DNA of 64,000 bases from Xylanibacter ruminicola (GTDB lineage: Bacteria > Bacteroidota > Bacteroidia > Bacteroidales > Bacteroidaceae), in assembly GCF_900142525.1 (NCBI RefSeq), contig NZ_FRBD01000010.1, positions 79,256-143,255 of the forward strand, given 5' to 3'. Numbering within the stretch: the first letter of the stretch is position 1; each line of letters opens with the position of its first letter. The translations under genes and the position numbers were made by a program. The notes under the pieces were generated by a model. It was not told the DNA's origin. It made no database searches and worked only from the letters and a program-made list of their open reading frames with translations. This document shows positions 34,546 to 42,390 of the stretch, in pieces.

Positions 34546-35607
34546 TTACTTGCGAGTTAACTCAAATCGGAGAGGTTTATCGAAATGGCGACGTGAATAA
34601 TAGGTTACTGAGGGATTTTTCAAGTTCATCACCATTGTCCAAGCTGTTCCAAGGAATCCCTTTCTTTCAGGCTGCGATACATCTGCGATGGCATCAGTCA
34701 GCTGTTGCTCGCTCATTACACCACCTGTTTGGTCATATCGTTGACAGAGTCTGTCGTATCTGTCATCGCCTTCTTTCAATCCCACATTGAGCTTTTCTTC
34801 ACACAGATAGTGGTTGGCTACTTCTGGTGATTCTGTCACAACCATTTTGTTGTCAACATATTCTACCACCACGCTTCTACCAGTAGCATCGGCCATCGCA
34901 TAATGGTGGGCAGAACCAATGTCAGAGTGTATGTCGATACCTTTAAGCAACTCTAATGCCTCAGCCACATTGGCTGCATTTTTCAGTAGGTAGCAGATGG
35001 CTGCTGATGTAGTCAGGTTGGGCTTGTTTGTGTTTTGATGAGTCTCTACCTCATCGCCTGCCATCAGGTCGGCTATTGCCAAGCCTTTTTCGTTGATACC
35101 ATCAAGGGCACAGAACAAACTTGCCTGTGCCAGATATTGGTTTTTAAATCCTTCAGGCTTATAATCATCGCCGAATCCAAAGAACTCGACATTGAAAGTG
35201 GTAATTGTCTCGTAACCTTTATCTGGAATAGTATGAAGAACCACACCTACAGCAGATGGAAAGTCGAAATTGCGCCCCATCAATACACCACCTTCTGGTG
35301 TGGTAACAGTAAGCGCTGAACAGCCAAAGTCTGTCTTTGCAGGTTTTATTTCCGGTTTATAATGTCCTTTCGATAGGAAGCTGATGATGTAGGTAGAAAT
35401 CTCTGTGGCATCCTTGGCACCACCTTGCTTCATCAACTCGTCGAAACCGTCGTCACCCTTATACTCCATATAGTATAGCCCGTCGTCGATTTTCTCTGCC
35501 GACATGGCTCCTTTTACCAATGGTCCAAACTCTAACCACATCAATACACCTGCGACTACAACTAGCCCCAGAATACTGAAAAGCACGATTTTCAATACCT
35601 TCTTCAT
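34546..35607 (-). CDS. Cysteine-nucleophile amidohydrolase (linear amide C-N hydrolase / C45-like)
   Basis: A 353-residue protein with an N-terminal membrane anchor (residues 6-26) and a choloylglycine/acyl-transferase type Ntn fold. The predicted nucleophile is Cys96 in DFGCSALTV, followed by GGVLMGRNFDFP, which supplies the Arg and Asp of the active site. NEKGLAIADLM and a later Asn/Arg segment are typical. The Cys is not at the N-terminus, so maturation by cleavage at Cys96 is expected. The substrate is unknown; bile salts are possible but not shown. Its promoter carries the module shared with other genes near the LytTR gene. Confidence 0.8.
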   Translation of the reverse strand: MKKVLKIVLFSILGLVVVAGVLMWLEFGPLVKGAMSAEKIDDGLYYMEYKGDDGFDELMKQGGAKDATEISTYIISFLSKGHYKPEIKPAKTDFGCSALTVTTPEGGVLMGRNFDFPSAVGVVLHTIPDKGYETITTFNVEFFGFGDDYKPEGFKNQYLAQASLFCALDGINEKGLAIADLMAGDEVETHQNTNKPNLTTSAAICYLLKNAANVAEALELLKGIDIHSDIGSAHHYAMADATGRSVVVEYVDNKMVVTESPEVANHYLCEEKLNVGLKEGDDRYDRLCQRYDQTGGVMSEQQLTDAIADVSQPERKGFLGTAWTMVMNLKNPSVTYYSRRHFDKPLRFELTRK

Positions 35608-35650
35608 TGTCTACCAAATTAATTTTTTAAGATACATACAACAGTTTGAC

Positions 35651-35720
35651 GTTGCAAAAATATAAATAGTTGCGAATACTTCCAAATTTTAGGGATAAAC
35701 AGTGTAAAATTGTGATGAAT
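35651..35720 (-). promoter_or_regulatory. Promoter module copy 3
   Basis: On the minus strand: CATTCATCACAATTTTACA, TATCCCTAAAATTTGG, then ATTCGCAACTAT and a TATTTTTG -7 box. The part from 35643 to 35695 aligns closely with 28215-28267, upstream of the helical-protein gene. Confidence 0.7.
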
Positions 35721-35724
35721 GGTA

Positions 35725-36639
35725 TCAGTCTAGCCCGTTGATGGCCTCCTTAACCTGTGCTATATTGCTTCGTGATACAGGAATGGCGTCTTGGCTGTGA
35801 TGCATAATGAGCTGCATGGCGCGAGAGTTGGATGAGATTTGCTCTACCTGACCAAGATTTACCAAGAAGGCACGATGGCAACGTACTATCATCGGATAAG
35901 CCTGAAGATCGTCTTCCACCTGTTTCATCGTAGCACGAAGCATGTCTGTATGCACCTCATTGTCGCGCAGTTGGCATACCTTTACATAGTTTCCTACGGC
36001 CTCTATATATAATAGGTGTGATGTGTCGAGAGTAACCTTCTCGTTAGTCGAGCCCTCGAGTGTCAGAGTTTCTGGTAATTCTTGCTGAGCAGTCTTCGTC
36101 TCCTCAGATTTTGTAGTCTCTGTTTCTTTTTTTACAGGAATGCGACTCTCCTGCAATTTCTTCAGTTGTTCGTTCAGCAGTCTGGTCTCCTCAAGTTCTG
36201 CTGCCAGATAACGGCTACGGAACTTGAATCGCCAATAGAGTCCAATGGCAAATGAACAGAAAGCAAGGATAGCCAGCGTCTCAAGGAAATTAACGAGTGA
36301 AAGCTGATTACCCTCAACAAATTGGTTCAGTACATTGTGTCGATACAGACAGATGTTCAACGCTACAAATGGCGTGTTGATAATCTGGAAATACAAATTA
36401 CGTCGGATGATATAGCTGACTCCTTTATCGTATGAGCGAGGTTTGCGGACGATGTATTTTACAATCATTTCGGTTATCATACACGTAACAAAACCAATGC
36501 CCCACAGAGCTGTCAGATGTACGTAAGCTTCCCACTTCCATACGCCGAGTCCGAAGGGTTTGAATACTGCTAGTGCCACTATTACAAAGGTGGTACTAAT
36601 GATTCTGGTCATGATTGTTTCTGTTCGTCCTTGTTTCAT
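35725..36639 (-). CDS. LytTR-family transcriptional regulator with membrane domain
   Basis: A 304-residue protein: four likely membrane spans in the first 145 residues, a coiled stretch at 145-195 (AAELEETRLLNEQLKKLQES), and a C-terminal LytTR DNA-binding domain at about 205-300 (LLYIEAVGNYVKVCQL, MIVRCHRAFLVNLGQVEQI, ISRSNIAQVKEAI-like end). There is no receiver domain, so it senses through its membrane part. Start is uncertain: Met1 is 9 bases after a TATCTTTG box (36655-36648) and Met10 is an alternative. It is divergent from the LiaF-like gene across an intergenic region with spaced direct repeats. Confidence 0.88.
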   Translation of the reverse strand: MKQGRTETIMTRIISTTFVIVALAVFKPFGLGVWKWEAYVHLTALWGIGFVTCMITEMIVKYIVRKPRSYDKGVSYIIRRNLYFQIINTPFVALNICLYRHNVLNQFVEGNQLSLVNFLETLAILAFCSFAIGLYWRFKFRSRYLAAELEETRLLNEQLKKLQESRIPVKKETETTKSEETKTAQQELPETLTLEGSTNEKVTLDTSHLLYIEAVGNYVKVCQLRDNEVHTDMLRATMKQVEDDLQAYPMIVRCHRAFLVNLGQVEQISSNSRAMQLIMHHSQDAIPVSRSNIAQVKEAINGLD

Positions 36640-36680
36640 ACAGCGGGCAAAGATATAAAATAATTATCAATTACCAATAT

Positions 36681-36740
36681 CATTTGTCATTTTTCTACGT
36701 CATTCGTCACATTTTTACATTTTATCACCCCATTCATCAC
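36681..36740. promoter_or_regulatory. Direct repeats CATTYRTCAY, putative LytTR operator
   Basis: CATTTGTCAT at 36681, CATTCGTCAC at 36701 and CATTCATCAC at 36731, with a weaker TTTATCACCC at 36721. Distances are 20 and 30 bp, so all are on the same helix face. LytTR proteins usually bind two direct 9-bp repeats about 21 bp apart. Confidence 0.6.
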
Positions 36741-36798
36741 ATAACGGTACAGAATATCCCAGATATTTGGATGGTTACATAATACTCCATATCTTTGC
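36735..36798 (+). promoter_or_regulatory. Promoter module copy 4 (LiaF-like gene)
   Basis: After the last CATTCATCAC come GGTACAGAATATCCCAGAT, TTTGG and a CATATCTTTGCA -7 box near 36790-36800, with the gene starting at 36832. Confidence 0.65.
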
Positions 36799-36831
36799 AC
36801 CCAGAAAGTTCAATTTAAAATTCGAAGAGAA

Positions 36832-37383
36832 ATGAAAGTAAGAACTATTATCGGAATCCTACTGATTGTGGCTGGTGCATGGAAACTGGCTAACATGTGG
36901 GGTGTCATTGAGAACGACTGGTTGTGGCGCCAACCATGGACAAGTTATGTTGCCCCTGTTGCACTTTTATATTTAGGTGCAATGATTATTGTAAACAGTT
37001 ATCGTCGTGATCCTGATCAGTGGTTGCAGCGCCCCTTGCCTATTGGCGAAGACGGTAAACGCATCTGTTGTAGTGTTCACTATGGCGGCGATGAATATAT
37101 ATACCGTGGTGAGCCATTTCATGGCGCTCGTCTGGATGCTTTCTGTGGAGGTATCAGAATGGATTTGCGCGAAGCAACCATCACAGAGGATGAGGAGATA
37201 GATATCCATACTTTCTGTGGCGGAATAGAATTGTTCGTTCCTGCACATGTGAATGTATTGGTAAAGAGTCGAAGCTTTTTCGGAGGCGTGGGCAATGCTA
37301 CTGTACACGTTTCTGATAAGAACGCTCCCTGTATCCACGTTGTGGCCAGCAACTTCTTTGGAGGCGTAGATATCAAGAATTAA
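36832..37383 (+). CDS. LiaF-like membrane protein (cell-wall stress response type)
   Basis: A 183-residue protein with two N-terminal membrane spans (about residues 5-22 and 36-54) and a C-terminal beta-helix-like domain with repeated FxGG patterns: AFCGGIRMDL, TFCGGIELFVP, SFFGGVGNA, NFFGGVDIKN. This is the LiaF/DUF2154 fold seen in regulators of envelope stress. It is divergent from the membrane-bound LytTR regulator, and the two are likely a functional pair in which the LiaF-like protein senses or modulates the envelope signal. The pairing is inference. Confidence 0.84.
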   Translation: MKVRTIIGILLIVAGAWKLANMWGVIENDWLWRQPWTSYVAPVALLYLGAMIIVNSYRRDPDQWLQRPLPIGEDGKRICCSVHYGGDEYIYRGEPFHGARLDAFCGGIRMDLREATITEDEEIDIHTFCGGIELFVPAHVNVLVKSRSFFGGVGNATVHVSDKNAPCIHVVASNFFGGVDIKN

Positions 37384-37401
37384 ACATGAGTCTTTTTTTA
37401 A

Positions 37402-37510
37402 GTTTTGTTAATATCAAGTTAGAATGAAATTAAAATTTTGCAGCATTCGTCGCGATGACGCGTGCTGCTTTGAATTATTTTATTATCTTTGCACAATCAA
37501 ACTAAATTAA
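37402..37510 (+). repeat. Duplicated leader element, copy B, with small ORF
   Basis: It starts with the same GTTTTGTTAATATCAAG block as copy A. A 28-codon frame from 37424 to 37510 begins MKLKFCSIRRDDACC. The hairpin CGTC-GCGAT-GACG sits between GCAGCA and TGCTGC. It lies after the LiaF-like stop codon and before the DUF418 promoter. Confidence 0.75.
37484..37491 (+). promoter_or_regulatory. -7 promoter box of the DUF418 gene
   Basis: TATCTTTG, followed 21 bases later by the ATG at 37513. It excludes a TTG start at 37489. Confidence 0.6.
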
Positions 37511-37512
37511 AT

Positions 37513-38628
37513 ATGTATATTACACGAAATTTGCCTAACACCCGTATTGATGTGGCCGATGCTTTGAGAGGTATTGCTGTGGCTGGCATCATCTTGTATC
37601 ACTCGGTTGAACACTTCAACATCTTTACCCAGGAAACAATCATCCACTCGCTGCCAAGCGACCAAACGGTAGCAGATGTACTAGCTTGGCTACTGTCTGG
37701 TAAGATGTATGGTATCTTTGCGATGCTATTCGGACTGAGTTTCTTTATAATGAATGATAACCAGCAGCAAAAGGGATCCTCGTTTTCAGGACGTTTTGCA
37801 TGGCGCATGTGTCTCTTGTTCCTGTTTGGTGTCGTGAATGTAGCATTCTACGATGGTGATATTCTGATGCTTTATGCATGCTATGGCTTGTTGCTCATTC
37901 CTATCAGCTATCTGCCATCTAAGGCGGTGTGGTGTATCATTGCCCTGCTGGCTATCCAGCCTGTAGAGTTGTTCTGTTTGCTGACAGGTTTTGAAATTGA
38001 TCACACACGATTCTATGAGATTTCTGGTATCATCAATAGCGCTCATGAGCATGGTACATTCCTCGAGAATACTCTTACCAACCTGCGATACGGCTTTGAG
38101 GTGAATCTGCGATTCAATGTTTTTAGCGGACGACTCACTCAGTTGCTCTGTCTCTTTATTCTTGGCATGCAGTTAGGTCGTCAGAGATTGTTTTACAACG
38201 AAGGTCGTAACTTGCAGATTTGGCATAAGATATTGTTGAGATCAGCCATCGTCGTTATAGTATTAAGCATTGTAGATTATAGCTCGATTGCCTCTTGGCT
38301 CAATCCTATTTATAATCTGATTATCTGCTTGATGATAGTATCAGCCATCGTATCAGCATGGTATGCTTTTGATGGCGTTCGCAAGGCGCTTCATCATCTG
38401 TGTATATTTGGTCGTATGAGTCTTACCAACTATCTGTTGCAGTCAATCATCGGATGTTCTATCTTCTGTGGATATGGACTTGCCTGTTATAATAAGTTAG
38501 GTATCACATACGCTGTGCTGGTTGGTATCGCTATGGTAATCGTTCAATACAGCTTTGCCCGTTTTTGGTTCGCCAATCACCCACGTGGTCCATTAGAGGG
38601 ATTATGGCGAAAACTCACCTGGATATAA
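37513..38628 (+). CDS. DUF418 membrane protein
   Basis: Starting at 37513 (MYITRNLPNTRIDVADALRG) the protein has 371 residues and about eight to ten membrane spans. RIDVADALRGIAVAGIILYH is the typical N-terminus of the heparan-alpha-glucosaminide acetyltransferase-like/DUF418 family, and the C-terminal SLTNYLLQSIIGCSIF and FARFWFANHPRGPLEGLWR are the DUF418 signature. Members are thought to be membrane acyltransferases or transporters, but none has a firm function. The start was moved because an upstream frame would begin inside the promoter. Confidence 0.88.
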   Translation: MYITRNLPNTRIDVADALRGIAVAGIILYHSVEHFNIFTQETIIHSLPSDQTVADVLAWLLSGKMYGIFAMLFGLSFFIMNDNQQQKGSSFSGRFAWRMCLLFLFGVVNVAFYDGDILMLYACYGLLLIPISYLPSKAVWCIIALLAIQPVELFCLLTGFEIDHTRFYEISGIINSAHEHGTFLENTLTNLRYGFEVNLRFNVFSGRLTQLLCLFILGMQLGRQRLFYNEGRNLQIWHKILLRSAIVVIVLSIVDYSSIASWLNPIYNLIICLMIVSAIVSAWYAFDGVRKALHHLCIFGRMSLTNYLLQSIIGCSIFCGYGLACYNKLGITYAVLVGIAMVIVQYSFARFWFANHPRGPLEGLWRKLTWI

Positions 38629-38707
38629 CTTAAAAAAATCAAAAAGAACAGATAATTGAATTGTTTTCATTATCTTTGCAGTCAAAATTCATTTACTCAA
38701 CACAATT

Positions 38708-41179
38708 ATGAAGAAAACAATTTTAACGTTAGCTGTGGTTTGTGCCGCTGTAGGCATGCATGCACAGAAGACTGCTATCCCCCGTGATGCGGCGCTGGAG
38801 GCAAAGATTGAGAAAAAACTCGCTAAGATGACTCTTGACGAGAAAATCGGTCAGATGCTCGAACTGAACCTTGATGTGATGGGCAAGATGACTGTAGAGA
38901 ATGCGAAGGTAGATCGCGAGAAGGTTCGTTCTGTCCTGCAGCAGTATGGCAGATCTGAGAACGAGATCAAAGAGATGCTAAAGCAAACTGACCAGCAGAT
39001 TATCGACAAGTTGGGCGGATTCCCTGTAGACATCTATAAGGGTGACACCAAACGAGTATGGAAACTCAACGAAACCATGCTCGATACGTTGATTTCGAAG
39101 TGGAAAGTGGGTTCAATCCTGAATGCTCCTGGTACTCGCGCTCCAAGCGTTGAGCAATGGCAGCAGTGGATACAGGTTATCCAGAAGAAGTCGATGAAGT
39201 ATCTGGGCATTCCTGATATCTATGGTCTCGACCATAACCATGGTGTTACCTATACTCAGGGTGGAACACTCTTCCCACAGCCCATCAACCTTGGTGCATC
39301 GTTTAATACAGAACTGGCTCGCAGAGGCGCTGAGATTACTGCCTATGAGAGTCGTGCAGCTAACTGTCCTTGGGTGTATAACCCAGTTGTTGACCTGAGC
39401 CGTGACCCACGCTGGCCTCGTGTTTACGAGAGCTTTGGTGAGGATGCCATCGTGAATTCAAAGATGGTGGTAGCAGAGATCAGGGGCTATCAGGGTGATG
39501 ATAATAATCATATCGATCAGTATCACGTAGGTACTAGCACAAAGCACTATTTTGCATACGGTGCTCCTTGGACTGGTAAGGATCGTACACCTGCTTATCT
39601 CTCGCCTCAGATAATTCGTGAGAAGTATTTCGAGCCATTCAAGCAGGCTGCCCTTGCAGGAACACTGACCATGATGGTTAACTCGGCTTCAGTAAATGGT
39701 GTGCCTCTTCATGCTAGCTATGAGTATATGACCAAGTGGCTGAAGGAAGACCTTCAGTGGGATGGATTCCTGGTAACCGACTGGGCCGATATCAACAACC
39801 TCTTCTCGCGTGAGCATGTTGCCAAGGATAAGAAGGATGCTATCCGTATTGCCATTAATGCTGGTATCGATATGTCGATGGATCCATACAGCGTAGAATT
39901 CTGTATCCTGCTGAAAGAACTGGTAAACGAGGGTAAGGTGCCCATGAGTCGTATTGATGATGCCGTTCGTCGTATTCTGCGTGCTAAGTATCGTCTGGGT
40001 CTCTTCGAGAAGCCCAATACAGGCGGTAAGGGATACGAGAAGTTTGGTTCTGAGGAGTTTGCTCAGGCTTCTCTCAAGGCTGCTGAGGAGAGTGAGGTAC
40101 TGCTGAAGAATGAAGGCAACATTCTGCCTCTGGCTAAAGGTAAGAAAATTCTGTTGACAGGTCCTAACGCTAACCAGATGCGTTGCCTGCATGGTGGTTG
40201 GAGCTACACGTGGCAAGGTTCGCGTGCTGAAGATCTCGCTGAGAAATATAATACCATCTATGAAGCTCTCTGTAATAAGTATGGTAAGGAGAACATCATT
40301 TTGGAACAGGGTGTAACCTATAATGAGAATGGTGCCTACTACGATGAGAACGAACCACAGATTCAGAAGGCTGTAGATGCTGCTGCTAAGGCTGATGTGA
40401 TTATCGCTTGTATTGGTGAGAACTCATATACTGAGACTCCTGGTAACCTGAATGACCTTTGGCTCTCTAAGAACCAGCGTGACCTCGTGAAGGAACTCGC
40501 CAAGACTAGTAAACCCATTGTGATGGTGCTGAATGAGGGTCGTCCACGTTTGATTGCTGATATTGAGCCATTGGCAAAGGCTGTGGTTGATATTCTGATT
40601 CCTGGTAACTATGGTGGCGATGCACTTGCCAATCTGTTGGCTGGCGATGCCAACTTCTCTGCCAAGATGCCTTACACTTATCCTCGTGAGATTAACTCGC
40701 TGAACACCTATGATTATAAGGTGAGCGAGGAGGTTGGTACCATGGAAGGTGCTTATAACTACGATGCAAAGGTTTCGTTGCAGTGGCCCTTTGGCTATGG
40801 CATCAGCTATACCACTTATGAGTACAGCAATCTGCGTGTAGATAAGAGTAAGTTTACTGCTAATGATGTACTTACTGTTAGTGTTGATGTGAAGAATACA
40901 GGTAGCAAGGCTGGTAAGGAGGCCGTATTGCTTTACTCAAGCGATCTGATTGCATCGATTGTTCCTGATAACAAGCGACTGCGCGATTTCACCAAGATTG
41001 AACTCCAGCCTGGTGAAACAAAGACTGTTACCTTCAGTCTTCCAGCTAAGAGTCTCGCTTTTGTTGGTGCTGATGGTCGCTGGACTCTGGAAGAGGGCGA
41101 CTTTGTGCTCAAGGTAGGTAACCAGAGCGTAGGTGCAGCCTGCACACAAACAAAGATTTGGGACGAACCAAATATCTAA
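38708..41179 (+). CDS. Glycoside hydrolase family 3 (beta-glucosidase-like)
   Basis: An 823-residue exported enzyme (signal peptide ending near MHAQ). The N-terminal barrel contains [14 protein letters not shown] and [19 protein letters not shown]; the nucleophile is Asp358 in [10 protein letters not shown]. The second sandwich domain has the [15 protein letters not shown] segment, and a fibronectin-III-like domain ends the protein from about residue 715 ([18 protein letters not shown]). It likely removes beta-linked glucose or xylose units from plant glycans in the periplasm. Codon use is strongly biased, suggesting high expression. A promoter box TATCTTTG lies near 38671-38678. Confidence 0.95.
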   Translation: MKKTILTLAVVCAAVGMHAQKTAIPRDAALEAKIEKKLAKMTLDEKIGQMLELNLDVMGKMTVENAKVDREKVRSVLQQYGRSENEIKEMLKQTDQQIIDKLGGFPVDIYKGDTKRVWKLNETMLDTLISKWKVGSILNAPGTRAPSVEQWQQWIQVIQKKSMKYLGIPDIYGLDHNHGVTYTQGGTLFPQPINLGASFNTELARRGAEITAYESRAANCPWVYNPVVDLSRDPRWPRVYESFGEDAIVNSKMVVAEIRGYQGDDNNHIDQYHVGTSTKHYFAYGAPWTGKDRTPAYLSPQIIREKYFEPFKQAALAGTLTMMVNSASVNGVPLHASYEYMTKWLKEDLQWDGFLVTDWADINNLFSREHVAKDKKDAIRIAINAGIDMSMDPYSVEFCILLKELVNEGKVPMSRIDDAVRRILRAKYRLGLFEKPNTGGKGYEKFGSEEFAQASLKAAEESEVLLKNEGNILPLAKGKKILLTGPNANQMRCLHGGWSYTWQGSRAEDLAEKYNTIYEALCNKYGKENIILEQGVTYNENGAYYDENEPQIQKAVDAAAKADVIIACIGENSYTETPGNLNDLWLSKNQRDLVKELAKTSKPIVMVLNEGRPRLIADIEPLAKAVVDILIPGNYGGDALANLLAGDANFSAKMPYTYPREINSLNTYDYKVSEEVGTMEGAYNYDAKVSLQWPFGYGISYTTYEYSNLRVDKSKFTANDVLTVSVDVKNTGSKAGKEAVLLYSSDLIASIVPDNKRLRDFTKIELQPGETKTVTFSLPAKSLAFVGADGRWTLEEGDFVLKVGNQSVGAACTQTKIWDEPNI

Positions 41180-41183
41180 AACG

Positions 41184-41217
41184 AATAAAGGTGCTTCAAT
41201 GACGAAGCACCTTTATT
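41184..41217. terminator. Bidirectional terminator after the GH3 gene
   Basis: A perfect 14-bp stem, AATAAAGGTGCTTC and GAAGCACCTTTATT, with a 6-base loop, between convergent genes. Confidence 0.92.
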
Positions 41218-41219
41218 AA

Positions 41220-42317
41220 TTAATTACCTTTGTATGTTTCTATTCTGTATGAATAGCAGATTCCTACGGGATTCTCGCCAACGTCGAATGATTCTTTGAA
41301 GTTTCCGTAACTATCGTATATATTTACATAACCTGAGGTTCCAATCAGCAGATAGCCAGTGTTGTTATCAACACAGATAAATGTTGGATTACTGATTGGT
41401 TTCTTGGAATCGCCACTGAGTGAGAATGTGTTCAGAGAGTTATAATATAGGTTGTAGACTTTGTATTCAACCCTGCTACTACCCTTTGGATAGTTGTAGG
41501 TAACGATAGACGAATTAGCAGCCGACATGCCTGTGGCATTCTCAATCAGCAGCGATACATTATTGTCGGCAACCTTATATACTCCAGCATTCTTTTGTTT
41601 TCCATCCCCGTCAATAGTGCCAGCATCGAGTACATAAGCAGTATTACCACCAACAACAATACTTTGTGGATTCTTTATCAGCTCATTTTTAATCTCAGAG
41701 ACGCTACCTGTACTTAGGTTAATCTTAGAGATTGAGCCATTGCCGTTACCATTGTCACTATTGGCTACATAGAGTGTTACCTCATTGCTTGAGCTGCTGC
41801 TCTCAACAGTTCCAATACCCATACCTTCTGGATAAGAACCAACTTTGTACTTGTTGGTGATGGTGAGTGATGTAGTATCAATAACAGCCACATAGCCACC
41901 ATGGGTTGATACATAAACGTTGTTGCCATATACGGTTGCATAACGAGGCTCAAAACCTGCGTCTTCACCCATTTCATCAATAGTGTTAATATGGTCTATA
42001 AGCGTGTGGGTCTTCTTGTTTAGAACATAGATGGTATTGGTGCCACAACCTACAACATATATCTTATTACCATATACTACAACGTCAGAGGGATTGCTAC
42101 CAATGGGATAGATGTTGTTGACAACTTTGTCATTATCATAATCAATAAAAGAAAGGCTGCCGTCTTTACCGTTGTCAGGATCACCAGCATTTACTATGTA
42201 TGCACCCTCAGTAACAACATACTTCTGATTATTATTGTTACTTTCACTCTTTAAACATCCTGTAAGCAGGACAGCCCCCATCAACAGGGCGATGTTAGAT
42301 AATTTTTTAAGCATCAT
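41220..42317 (-). CDS. Orphan DUF5074/YncE-like beta-propeller lipoprotein
   Basis: A 365-residue lipoprotein (lipobox LTGC, about Cys21) with at least six propeller blades, each with a pattern like NKIYVVGCGTNTIYVLN or NTAYVLDAGTIDG, starting at EGAYIVNAGDPDNGKDG. It has the same family as the BtuG-like protein at 5.6-6.7 kb, but here there is no TonB receptor, riboswitch or transporter next to it. It may bind a different cofactor or glycan, or supply extra B12-binding capacity. It stands alone between convergent GH3 and the GH92 pair. Confidence 0.78.
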   Translation of the reverse strand: MMLKKLSNIALLMGAVLLTGCLKSESNNNNQKYVVTEGAYIVNAGDPDNGKDGSLSFIDYDNDKVVNNIYPIGSNPSDVVVYGNKIYVVGCGTNTIYVLNKKTHTLIDHINTIDEMGEDAGFEPRYATVYGNNVYVSTHGGYVAVIDTTSLTITNKYKVGSYPEGMGIGTVESSSSSNEVTLYVANSDNGNGNGSISKINLSTGSVSEIKNELIKNPQSIVVGGNTAYVLDAGTIDGDGKQKNAGVYKVADNNVSLLIENATGMSAANSSIVTYNYPKGSSRVEYKVYNLYYNSLNTFSLSGDSKKPISNPTFICVDNNTGYLLIGTSGYVNIYDSYGNFKESFDVGENPVGICYSYRIETYKGN

Positions 42318-42390
42318 GTTTTTAGTTCTTTAAATATCTAGGGTGCAAAGGTAATATAAAACCTCGAAAAGCGATAATAATTAGCATTTT

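Noticed and set aside
37489..37512. Upstream TTG start for the DUF418 gene
   Set aside because: It lies within the -7 promoter box TATCTTTG, so the ATG at 37513 is preferred.
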